Source: Molossus alvarezi | Taxonomy: Eukaryota; Chordata; Mammalia; Chiroptera; Molossidae | DNA length: 64,000 nt | Reading direction: 5' to 3' | NCBI GenBank assembly: GCA_037176705.1 | Contig: CM073888.1 | Coordinates: 44,584,810-44,648,809, forward strand | Shown here: positions 1-12,721 of the stretch, piece by piece | Numbering within the stretch: the stretch's first letter is position 1 | Layout of the letters: each line of letters opens with the position of its first letter | Notes under the pieces: generated by a model | What the model was told of the DNA's origin: nothing | Databases searched by the model: none | The model's input: only the letters and a program-made list of their open reading frames with translations | Program-made: the position numbers and the translations under genes

Positions 1-174
1 GAGAGAGAGAGAGAGAGAGAGAGAAACTGATGTGAGAGAGAAACATAGATTGGCTGCCTCCTGCACAATCCCTACTAGGGACTGAGCTTGCAACCCAGGC
101 ATGTGCCCTGAATCAAAGTAGGACCATGCAGATCATGGGACAACGCTTAATCCACTGAGCCACACCAGCCAGGC
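1..174 (-). mobile_element. VES-type SINE, cut by the window edge
   Basis: The sequence is the reverse complement of a VES SINE: (GA)n, the reversed CT-rich body, then a reversed tRNA-like head ending in GAGCCACACCAGCCAGGC. The A-tail side is outside the window. Confidence 0.9.
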
Positions 175-205
175 TATTACGAGAGATTTAAAGCAAGGGA
201 TGACA

Positions 206-427
206 CCCGGCCAGTGTGGCTCAGTGGTTGAGTGTCAATCCATGCACCAAGAGGTTGCCAGTTCAATTCTGGGTCAGGGCACATGCCCAGGTTGTGAGCC
301 AAATCCCCAGTGAGGGGCCTGTGGGAGGCGGCCAATCGATGTTCTCTCTCATTGATGTTTCTATCTCTCTCTCCCTCTCTTCCTCTCTCTCTAAAATCAA
401 TAAAGAAAAAAAATTCTAAAAATAAAA
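206..427 (+). mobile_element. VES-type SINE
   Basis: The head is GGCCAGTGTGGCTCAGTGG and the subfamily carries CCATGCACCAAGAGG. A CT-rich body and A-rich tail follow. It is flanked by a target-site duplication AAAGCAAGGGATRACA at 190-205 and 428-443. Confidence 0.95.
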
Positions 428-941
428 AAGCAAGGGATAACATAATCAGATTTTTATTGTGAATAGATCCCTCTGACTGTGGGGGAAAGACAGTGACAGA
501 CTATATAGATTCACATCCTTGTAGTGTCAAGGAGCGAGAGTGCTATTATGGATTAGGATGGTGGCTGCCAGGATAGAATGACCAGATGATCCCAAGTACT
601 CTTATAGTCATACTTGCCAACTCATACTTACTATTTAAGATAAATGTTCCTTTTTTCCCCCGCTTAATTACACAGCCAGTATTTTAACATTCTCTTCTAT
701 ACATGTATCTTAAGGTTGTTTTTTTTCCATTAAATAGTTTACATTTAGCATGTTGTTTCAGTACCTTAAACATTCAGGCCCCAAGTAGTAAAACATTTTA
801 ATTAAATAATAAAATCATCAGACATATATTTTGCTCCTGTTTTATAAACTTATTAATTACAGATAAAAGGTATGTTTTATTAATGAAGCACGAGCATCTA
901 TTTAATTAGCCTTGGTTTTGCTTTTACTTCTAGGTACTTAC

Positions 942-1016
942 TATGGGGGGATGACTTTGTAGAAAGGACATCATCCAGCTAATAGCAAATGTTGTTGATC
1001 CCAATCCAAGATTTCC
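942..1016 (-). CDS. C12orf56: C12orf56 coding exon (last visible)
   Basis: The exon is 75 nt (phase 0/0). The acceptor is TTGAGTCTTTTAG and the donor is CCCATA/GTAAGT. It reads [20 protein letters not shown] and then SHPPI. The remaining C-terminus of the human protein was not found between 1 and 941, so the last exon or exons lie beyond the left edge. Confidence 0.92.
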
Positions 1017-4000
1017 CTAAAAGACTCAAGGAAATAAACAAGTTATATTCATGGAGTTCAAGTTGTACCTAAAAGGATATTGATTCTCAAATAACATTTT
1101 ATCCTTACTTAATCAAATCTTTAAAATCAGCATTCAGGAAAATATGCTAGATGAGTACTTAAGAGCAAAAGTAGTATAATTTAAGTTAAGCAATTTTGGA
1201 GACCATCTCTAAACAAGCATTTTAAAGGCATATCATTCATCATATATATAATCATATACTATACATCTATAATAGTTGATATGATAAATATGATATATAA
1301 TAACCACACAATATAATATGTATAATAAATATATATATATATATATATATTGTACCTGCTGGAAGACAAGAAGTATCTCATATAAAAGTGCTGTGGCTGT
1401 ATCTGTATATTCCAGGATAAGCTTCTGTAACTAGAATTTTAAATGATAATCAGAGCACCATCATTGTCAGAACCAGAAAAGGGTAACTTCTCCTAGTTCC
1501 TTTTAGGTACTTATTAAAAAAATTTTTTTTTAATTAACTGAAAGTGTAATTAGTGTGGTCAATTTTGCTATTTCATTTAGTGTAGTCATTCTCAAAAAAA
1601 TGGCTCTCGGCCCAGCTGGTGTGGCTCAGTGGTTGAGCACCGACTCATGCACCAAGAGGTTGCCAGTTCAATTCCTGGTCAGGGCACATGCCCAGATTGT
1701 GGGCCTGACCTCCATGGGGGCATGCAGGAGGCGGCCAATCAATGTTCTCTCTCATCAGTGTTTCTATCTCTCTCTCCCTCTCCCTTCCTCTCTCTCTAAA
1801 ATAAATAAAGAAAAAATATTTTTTTTAAAAAGTGGCTCTCATAAAAAGACTACACATTTATTTTATTTATTTTTTATCCTCACCCGAGGACATTTTTGCA
1901 TTTATCTTCAGATAGAGCGGGAGGGAGAGAGGGGGGAAGAGAGAGAGAGAAACATCAATGTGAGAGAGACACATCAACTGGTTGCCATCTACACAGGGAC
2001 AAACTGCAACTGAGGAATGCGCCCTTAGTGGGAATGAACCCGGGACTCTCTGGTCCATGGGCTGATGCTCTAACCACTGAGCCAAACTGGCCAGGGCAAG
2101 ACTATGCATTTAATAATGGCCAAGAAAGTGGGATAGGGAAAGAAGATACAATGGCCCACAGAATACTAACACAAAAAGCACACTTGATTTGCAAAATCAT
2201 TCAGATCAACAACTCCACTTCCTTTCAAAATAGTAGAAATATGCTCCCCAGAATTAAGATAGGAGATTCTCTGAAATTTAGGCTTATGTGCAACTTGACC
2301 TATATAATTCCTTCTATGGTATGGGTAAATATAGGGCTTAGAGACTTTTTTTTTTTTTGCTCTCAAGAACTTCAAACAGTGTTGAGGCTGTCTTCTTTTT
2401 TTGTTATGTTTTTATTGATTTTTTAGAGAGAGAGAAAGGGAGAAAAATAGAAACATCCACGTGAGAAAGAAACATCTATCTGCTGCCTCCTGCACGCCTC
2501 CTACTGGGGATCGAGCCTGAAATCCGGGCTGTGCCCTGACCAAGAATCAAACCATGACCTCTCAGTCCATGGGACGATGGTCAGTCCACTGAGCCACACT
2601 GGCTGGGCGAGGCTGTCTTCTAGCCCATAGGTCACTTGGTGTATGAGAACTGTGTCTGTGGGCATGCTTTGCCAACACATTTTCCCTGAGAGTATTCTTT
2701 ACTAGAAAGAGCTATAGTTTGAAATCTCCTACTCTGTTAGACTCTGAAACAAACATTTATATGATCTACTTGTGGCCACCGTAATAGCTCAGGTGCAAAA
2801 GATCAGCATATCCCAAAACAGGAAAACTCAGACCTATCTATTCTGCCCACTAGATATTTTCATATGGAACAACCATAGCCAAATCAAATCATCTAATGCC
2901 CAAACAAGCTCATTATTTCCCCCTTTGAACCTGTTCTTGTTGACACCCAGGCCAGAATCTAAAAGTCATCTAGATGCAAATTAAAACAACAATGAGGTAT
3001 CACCTCACACCTGTCAGAATGGCCACCATCAACAAATCATCAAACAACAAGTGTTGGCGAGGGTGTGGAGAAAAGGGGACTCTAATACACTGCTGGTGGG
3101 AATGCAGACTGGTACAGCCGCTATGGAAAACAATATGGTGCTACCTCAAAAAATTAAAAATTGAACTGCCATTTGACCCAGTGATCCCACTGCTGGGAAT
3201 ATACCCTAAGAAGCCTGAAACAACAATCAGGAAGAATATATGTACCCCCATGTTCATAGCAGCACTATTTACAATAGCTAAGATCTGGAAACAGCCCAAG
3301 TGTCCACCAGTAGACGAATGGATAAAAAAGCTGTGGTACATATACACAATGGAGTACTATGCAGCGGTAAGAAAGAAAGATCTCTTATCTTTTGAGACTA
3401 CATGGAGGGACCTGGAAAGTATTATCCTAAGTGAAAGAAGCCAAGCAGAAAAAGACAAATACCACATGATCTCACTTATATACGGAATATAATGAACATA
3501 ACAGTCTGAGGAATACAGTAGACCCGGAAACATGGAAGTAGGGCACAGACTGACATCCCTCAGAAGAGGGGGTGGGGGGGTGGGTAGAGATAAACCACAG
3601 AACTTATATGCATGTATGCATGACCAATGGACATGGACAACTAAGTCAGGGACGGGGCGGAGGTGGGGTGGGGTGGGGGGTGCCAATGGGGTAAAAAGGT
3701 AAAATATCTGTAACAAAAAAATAAATAAATAATTCATAAAAAAAAAAGATAAAAATAAAATAAAAGTCATCTAGTGTTCATACTTTATTTCCACATCAAC
3801 CTATCAATTCAATTTCCCCCAAATTTCTGGAATCTAGGTTCTTTATAATTGCCATCCCTTTTCTTTCTTTCTTTCTATTTTTATTTATTAACAAATTTGC
3901 ATCAGACTCTGTACTAGGTGTTGAGAATACTATGGAGAGCAATAGAGACATGGTCACTACCCTACGGAATATACAATCTAGTGGGACACATACATGAATC

Positions 4001-7000
4001 TAATAAATAAATAAATGCATAGCGGGAACTGAGGAAAGGGCTATAAAAGAAAAGTATAGAGAGTTAGAAGAGCACTAAAAAGGAAGCCTACTACCATTTG
4101 GGAGTCAAGGAAAGCTTCCTTCTGGCCCATATCATCCCTCACCTGGACTACTGCACTAACTTCTTAACAGCTCAGCATATCCTTACTCTTTAATCCCTAA
4201 TCCATTCACTCACTCTGCTGTTGAAGGTGGTATCCTAGATACTCTACATATATTTGTAATAACATATCACTGTTGTATTTTATTAACCTCTGTCTCTCCA
4301 ACCAGACTATCAACTAATGAGAACAGTGATTATGTCTATTTTGCTTCTTACTTGGATCCTATTGTCTAGTGTACTGTTTAGCTCCTAATAGATTCTCAAA
4401 TATTTATTGAGGAAATGAGTGAATTTAAGAGTTTTCTAAAACATAACTCTGATTATATGCATAAGAACTGTCAAATCATGTCCATTCTTCTAAAAAAAAT
4501 CTGTGTTGGCCTGCATAAAATATACTAATAATAAGATGATTTATTCTTTCAGATTAAGTACTTTCTGGCAATTTCATATTTCTAATGTTTTAGTAAAACC
4601 TTAGAACAAGTAACATTTGCTGAATTTGCACTACTTAGGTAAGGAAATGGCAAACTAAGGCAATAGAATTAACCTAAAATCGTTTAGACAGTGCTTTTTA
4701 CCCATTAGACCCCTTACTGTAGAATTACATATACATACATATTCTTCTATAGAGACAGATTTATCTAATAGCTATAGAATGCTAATTGTTTTCCTTAGTA
4801 TACATATCTTATATATGTATACCAGGCAACATGTATATATATGTGTACTAAGGAAATAATATAAATGAATATATTAACGTTGACAAAATAGCTATATAAG
4901 TTTTGACGTTAATGGCAAAATAGTTATTTTTTTTAGTTAATTATATTTCTATATTCCACAATGTCATGGTCCACAAAAAGCCAGGGACCCTATATATTAT
5001 ATTTAATCGACCTCAAAATACTCATCTCACCTCTGCATCCAAAGACATCTCAACCAAAGTTGAATCAGCCACCAACTGGGTATCAAACACAGGACAAGAT
5101 TTTGGAATCTGAGGCTTGCTAATTAAAATTACCAAGAGATTAAATAGTGTTCCCCTGAAAAATAAATAAAAGACAACTAATGAGTAAAGTCTGAAAAGAA
5201 CAGTGAATCCAAGTTTGCAGACACTGAATATAATTACACGTAAAAAAACAAAGCATTGCAGACCATTCTTGACTGAACTTTTGGATCCTTATACATGGAG
5301 ACAAATGTCTGAAGATAAGACATTTAAATGAAAATATAATTTATTGATCTTTTTGCTCAGAATAAGTACAGTTCTAGAAGTTCACACAACTTTGCAAGCT
5401 TAGAAAATCTGGATTTAAGGGTAATTTGGGTGATTTCAAAGGGTTTTTTATAGATTAATAATTCCAGCCTGGCCAGTGTGGCTCAGTGGTTGAGTGTCAA
5501 CCCATGCACCAAGAGGTAGCTGGTTCGATTCCCGGCCAGGGCACATGCCCAGATTGTGGGCCAAGTCCCCAGTAGGGGACATGCAGGAGGCGGCCAATTG
5601 GTGTTCTCTCTCATCGATGTTTCTCGCTCTCTCCCCCTCTCCCTTCCTCTCTTTCTAAAGATCAATAAAGGAAAAACAATTTTTTTTTAATTTTTAAAAA
5701 TAATTCCAGACAACATTATAGTAAAAAGAGAATGTGTTCAAAAGAGGAATGAAAACTATTTGATTTAACCTAGTTCACTGAATATCTTACTCCAGGTCTT
5801 CTCAGACCTTTAATATGCTAATGTGCATGCACTGTGTATCTCCAGGACAGAGAAACAGTCTGAAGAATTTCCTACAGTGCTTATTCGATCACAAGCTTTT
5901 TTACTCTAGAACCCTTTTTTAGACAAAGCATTTCAGAGGTTTACTGTTCCATAGAAGGCCACTAGCTATTAATAAAACTAATATTAAGGCCTGACCCGGT
6001 AGCTCAGTTGGTTGGAGCATCGTCCCATATACCAAAAGGTTGCAGTTCAATTCCTGGTAGGGGCATGTACAGGAGGCAACGGATCAATGTGTCACACATT
6101 GATGTTTTCTATCTCTCTGTCTCTCTCTCCCTTCCTCTTGCTCTCTAAAATAAGTAAATATATCCTCAGGTGAGGATAAAAAATAATAATTAAACTTCAG
6201 GTCTTTTGCTTTCAAATGCAGTGTACTGTCCACTAATGTACAGTAATAAATCCTTAAATGTTACTATGTGTTTGAATAATATACCATATGATTTGAAAAG
6301 AAAAAGGAAAAAATTGTAGTTCCAAATGAGCATCCTGCGGAGCTGGGCTGGCAACACCATCTCCTGTGAGTAGTGCAGTCCATGTATGCCGGAAGCGGGC
6401 TGCAAGCAGACCTCTAGAAATGCAGCTGCCTGACTGAAGACAAGATCGGAGTAGCTCTGACAGGAGTAGTAAGAGAATTTCAGATAGGATTGTATTAAAA
6501 TCCTCTATAACCATAAGCATTCCTTTCATAGTGGATTAAAGAAGACTATAAACAATCCTTGTTTAGTCATATGTGAGGCTTCTTAATCTTTTTGCAATCA
6601 CTGAAATCATGGCCATGATTAGAAGTTCATGATTAACAAAAATTCAAATAAAAATACAATTCCCCTCCTTACTCCAACTCAAAAAAAAAAAAAACAAATC
6701 TAGTTCTCATATCTGCAAAAGAAGAATCATGTCAGCACAGTTCTCAAAAAAAAGCAGGATATGTCCTACAGGATATTTGCTAATGTTTTATTCAACTATT
6801 TAAAAATGGCCAATGTTACTTTTAGAAGACCCTTCCAAAACTAACAAAACACTCCATTTAGAAGCGTTTCCTGATATTAAGTTTGAACTGACATTCCATT
6901 CACTGTTATATTTAATTATAGTCCTTTATTTTCAGCAACAGCATCTTTTCAAAGCATCACATGTCTAAGGCTAAGGGAAGGAGCGCTCAAATTCTGGTTC

Positions 7001-10000
7001 ACTTGCTGTGATAATACATAAATTCAATCCTAACAATACTGAAACATGAAAGGATTATAGTACATTTCAAGAAGAATACAAGGAAGTGTGTTGAACTAAT
7101 AAAATCTCCACTTATGAAAAAAATAGAGGAAAATACTGAAATGATTAAATGCTTTTTTATTTGCTCAAGTGGAATTTAATTTGTAATCTACCCCTTCTGC
7201 CAACTCTATTTAAATTCTACTAGGCCAATAATAAGTAGATAGAAGAAATTTTAATCTAAATGGTAGTTTCATCCTGAAAATAAAGACTTTTAAGATTGAC
7301 ATCACAGCCTTAAAAAATGGTGCCAACAGTTTGATACTTTCAAAAGTTGTTTAAATTGTTATTATTTCTAATGTAAGAATTTTTAATGTATTATATTTTA
7401 AAATACAGACTTTGAAAGGCAAATTCATAGCCTCAGATTTCAGTGTATGTTATTGTGATGGGCAGAATTCTAATATGGCTTCCAAAATTTCTTCCCTCTT
7501 GTATATACAACCTATATAATCTCTTCCCCTTAAATTTGAGCAGTACTTGTAAATATGTTGGGGTATCACTCTTATGATTATGTTATGTTAGATGAGAAAA
7601 ATGAAGGGGTTTTTCATATTTCAATAAGGTTCCTAATTGACTTGAATTAATAAAAGGAAGATTATCCTGGATAGATCTGATCTCATCAGATGAGCCCTTC
7701 AAAAGAGAGTTTAGGCCTTCCCTGAGCTCAGAGATTTTCTCCTACCAAGGCCATCATGAGTTTATAGCGGTCAGGAAATTTATTCTGCCACCAACCACCC
7801 AAATGAGGAAGCCTCAGATTAGATTGCAACCCCAGCTGACACCTTGATTTCAGCCTTGTGAGATTCTGAACAGAGGATCCAACTAAACTATGCCCAGATT
7901 TCCTGATCCACAGAAACTGTGGGATAGAAAATTTACATTGCTTTAAGCCACTGAGCCTGTGGTTATTTGTTACAGAGCAACAGAAGACCAATACAGTTAT
8001 TTTAGATATTTACTGTGCCAGTAATGCTATGGGTAACATGTCTTGACCCTATGCATATCAAAATTGGCTGAAAAATTACTATTGCAACCACACTCTGTTA
8101 CACCAACATAATATATGTATTGAAGGACATAAAAAGAATTAGTCATATAAGGAAAGAAACTTGGTATAGAAGGGCTGTTGTGGTCAAACCAAGTTAAGCC
8201 AGAACAATTAAAATGCAACACTTTAGCTCAGTCAGTGTGGATTGAGCATCCTCCTGGACTGAGAGGTCCCAGTTCGATTCCCAGTCAGGGCACATGCTGG
8301 GGCTGCAGGCTCCATCCCCAGTAGGGGGCGTGCAGGAGGCAGCCGATAGATGTTTCTCTCTCACATCGATGTTTCTCTCTCTCTCTCTCTCGCTCTCTCT
8401 TTCTCTCTCTCTCTCTCCCTTCCTCTCCCTAAACAATAAAAAACATATTTTTTTTAAAAAAGGCAACACTTTATAGTAGAGGTTAGTAAGAATGAATTTT
8501 TTTCAACGTGGGTAGAGAAAGGTGGGGACCAAAAGGTACACAAAAAAGAGTAACATGATATAGCAAAAATTTCAGTATAGAAGGAGACAGAAATATTAGA
8601 AATGAATTTACATCTTGGAGATAGGGGAAAAGGCAGTACTACCAGCTACATACAGAAGTGTGCAGAGAACATAACAAGTATATTTTCCTAGTAAAGCAGG
8701 GATCAACAAACTGGCCTGCAGGCCAAATAGTCCTGAGCCTATTTTTGTTAATAAAGTGTCATTGGAACATAGTTGTGCCCATTCATTTATGTATTGTCTA
8801 TGGCTGCTTTTGTGCTACAGTGACAGAATTGAGTAATTGCAACAGAGACTATATGGTCTGAAAAGCCAAAAATGCTTACTCTTAAAAGGTCAAGCAGATG
8901 CCTTGGCCCATTTGGCTCAGCAGTTAGAATGTCAGCCCAAGGATCAAAGAGTCATGGGTTCGATTCCAGTCAAGGGCATGTGCCTCAGTTGCAATTCAAT
9001 ACCCAGCCATGGTTGGGGTCATGAAGGAGGCAACCCGTGGATATGTTTCTCTCACATCAATGTTTCTCTCTCCCTCCCATCTGAAGATCAATGAAAAAAT
9101 ATCCCCGGGTGAGGATTTTAAAAAAAGGTCAAGCAAATAACATGCAAAACATCCAAACACATACCTTCCGTGGTAAAGAATGTTACTGTCCTGCAATTAT
9201 AGTCTTGCATTCTTTCTTTTAATTACAGATGTCCCCATCACCATCCAAAGTTTATTTAGGTACATAACCATACAACTACAGACAAATTTTCCAGCCTTTC
9301 TTGCAGCTAGTTATGATCACATGCCTGAAGTTCTCCCCAACGGAACATGAGCAGAAGTCTCATATGCCTTGCTTTAAAAAGACATTAGTTTGCCCTCTGC
9401 TCTTCTCACAGGGTGTAATGAAATCAAGAAGATAAGCCAGTTGTAGACATAAGGACAAAGATTGCCTGATAGGAGATGGGAGAGCAACAAAAGGGAAGGA
9501 ACCTAGGTCTCTGGCTGATCAGGTTGAGAAGAAAGGTTGACCAGCTAGTCCGGGCTATTACGTGAGAAAGATATAAATTTCTATCTTGTACCCTTAATAA
9601 TTCAGAGAGAGAGAGAACTCAGTATGTGCCAATTAATCTGTTCACAGAAGGAAGTGGAGAGACAAAAGAGTTTAATATACTTAAAAGGGATTGAACAGAG
9701 AAGTTAGAGAGCTGTGAGTTTTGGAGGACACTCAACAGAGTAGTTAGTGGGTTGCACTATAAGGTCCCAATATTTTCTAAGCAAACTTACTTCTTAGCTG
9801 CCAATGTGTTCAAACGTGATGACTCAGTTTCTGTTTCTCTGAACATCAGTCCCAGAGTCTGTATAATTTCAATGCACACCCTACAAAACAAAAAGAAAAA
9901 AGGCATGGACGTGGCATGATTTCAATACAAGTTCAGAATTCCACAAACTCAGGAATCCTTATTAGAATTATACTCAGATATCTATGAAGAAAAAAGTGCA

Positions 10001-12683
10001 GGAAGGAAATTCTGTATATCAAATTGCCAACATTGGTTGAGTGCCTACTCTGTGATTGCTACATAGTAAGCACTCAAAAGTATTTGTTGAATGAATGAGT
10101 AGCTGGATGTCAGGATTAAAAGTCATTTGCATATTGTCTTTTTAATGTTTTTTCCAAAGTTTTTACAATAATTATGCACTAGTTTTTTACAAATAATTTT
10201 AATTTTTTCAAGTAGATAATATTTGCCTCAAAATTTCAAAGATAAAAAAAAGAAATCAATAAAAAGTGTCTTTCCTGCCTTGGCCAGTTTGGCTCAGCAG
10301 TTGGAGCATTGGCTCATGGACCTTTAAAGAGTCATGGGTTCGATTCCAGTCAGGCGCACATACCTCGGTTGTGGTTTGGTCCCCGGCCCTGGTCAGGGTT
10401 GTACGGGAGGCAGCCAGTTGATGTGTCCCTCTCACATCAATGTTTCTCTCTCTCTTTCCCCCTCCCTCCCATCCCCTCTCTCTCTCTCTCCCATTCTATC
10501 TGAAGATAAATGAAAAAATATCCTCGGGTGAGGATTTTTTTTTTTAAAGTGTCTTTCCTCCAGACACCAAATTTTTCCCCTTTAGGACAGCCTATATTAC
10601 TAGTTTCTTGTGTAGTCGTTTTTTAAAATTAGAGCAAAATGAATGTTATTTTAAAAATTCTATGTGAAGCAAAACTTGCAGCACCATTAATCATTAAAAC
10701 AGTATGTATTTTGCCTAGCGCCTTCCATTTATCTTTAACACCGGGGGGCGGGGGGATATCTATGATTATCCAGTTAGTACTTACACCAGCTCATCAGCTC
10801 TTTGGCTTTTATTTTGAAGTGCATTCTTATCCCTGGACTCTGGCAAGAACTCATGAAGTTTGTTCACTAGGAAACAGAAAAGTTCACTGGTCTGAAAGCA
10901 AGCAGGAAAGAGGAAGCTAAGGTATCTGTTGGTAAAATTCTCTATGCTTACATAATAAAAATAAGAAATAATTTCTTCTTTAACCAAGAAGTGATGTACA
11001 CCATCTCTCATTAATACTAGCATAACTCACATTGAAAACATACTTTTGCTTACAATGAGGAGACCACTGTCCTGGTGAACAGAGCAAGAGCTAAAGTCTA
11101 GAGAGTGATGTCTTCCAGACACGGCTTGACCATTAATATTGAAGATTATCCAGAAGTAGGTATATAATCATGCAAATCATTCAGTTACCTTGGAATAATA
11201 TATTAAATGGGGATTACCATAATCCCTGCCTTTCCAAAGGAATTTGGCATTTGTGAATACAGAATGAAATCAAGGCTGGAGAAGCTCGTTTTAAAATGTT
11301 TACTAGTACAGAAACACATGTAGAGCACTAGTATAGCCTATAGAGATGGTGCAGAACGATAGTCATACTTCTGTTAATATAGTGGAAATGCATATTGCCA
11401 TTCCTGCCAAAATACACACTGATGTATGAGCGGGGGAACCAAGTTTTCTGTGTTCCTATCCAGTCTCATGAGATAAATCGAGCATGAAAATAAGCACTGG
11501 CCCATGAAATCAGGCAAGTTGGTACTAATGAGAAGTATAACGTAATTGCTTCTCTTTTATAATCCTCTATGATTCATTTTTTCCCCCAGAACTTTTTTTT
11601 CCCATTGGAAGCTAGTTTATTTGGATTGGGTTTTCATGGGGCCAGGTTGGGCTGGGAGGTGACTGAGCTTAAAGCTCAGTTCTATGGATGTTGGTCCCCT
11701 TCCTCAGCATTGCAGTGGCCGAAATCCAACCATCCATATGCTTCTTCTTCCTCCAGCCATGGCCCCTGCTTCTTGGACAGGTCTGCCACCCCACGTGGGG
11801 GACCCTGGAACCTCAGCTGCCTTTGGTGGTGAGAGGCTGGGCCCAGTTGGTCCAACCACTGTGGCTCCAGTCCCCTGTTGGCCCCTGGACCTTAAGGGAC
11901 ATCCTGAAGCTGGGAGAGGGACTTCCAAGAAGCTTCAGAGAAGGTGGCCAGAGCCAGCGCCAAGATCAGCACATACACACACAGTTGTTGCATCTTGTCT
12001 GCAGAGCTGGGAGTCGGGTGATGCTGAGGTCTGTCTGGTACCTCTCAGTTCTCTCCAGACCTTTTTTTTTTTACTAGTGACAACTTAGATTCTTAGTTTA
12101 GGCAGGGGTATGTGTGCCCTTGTTTAGGTGATATGGCATGAAAAGAGGCTGAGGACAGTGGGTGAAGAGAGGGAATAGAGGGGAAGGAGCAAAATGTGCA
12201 CCAGGCCCACCAAAAGTGCTTGGGCTTACCCAGAGCCCTGATAAATTAGCATAGTGTGGTGGTTTTACACACTGACTCTGGAGCCAGGTTCTCAAGTTCA
12301 AATCCCAGCTCTGCCATTGATTTGCTGTATGACATTTGGCAATTTATTTATATACTCTGTGACTCAGTTTCTTCGTCTCTACCATGGGCTTAATAATATC
12401 CCCTCATGGAGTTGATGTTAGGATTAAATAAGATAGTATTTATAAAGCCTGAAGAGTACTTGGCACATCGTAAGTGCTTAATAAATATCAGTTGTTATTA
12501 TCTCCCACTTGCTCACTGGTTCAGGAATTTTCACTCATTAAATATCTCCCACCATGCCCTGGTAGGTGTTGCTCAGTGGCTAAAGCATCAGCTCATGCAC
12601 TGAAAGGTCACAGGTTCAATTCCCTGGGCTGCAGGTTTAACGTGTAAAGGAGGCAACCAATCGATGTGTCTCTCTCACATCAA

Positions 12684-12721
<38 letters not shown>

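Noticed and set aside
1..941. C-terminal C12orf56 exon(s)
   Set aside because: Two SINEs and AT-rich intron only. No matching frame or stop-containing terminal exon was visible.
2974..3492. 172-codon frame as a host gene
   Set aside because: It is the C-terminal part of L1 ORF2p within a 5'-truncated L1.
5118..5122. Alternative internal acceptor in the exon 5031-5154 (CAG before ATTCC)
   Set aside because: Using it would drop 12 or more codons that match the human protein and would break phase with the previous exon.
11569..12088. Overlapping plus-strand open frames of 87-134 codons
   Set aside because: They are the antisense of the gastrin processed pseudogene and have no family similarity.
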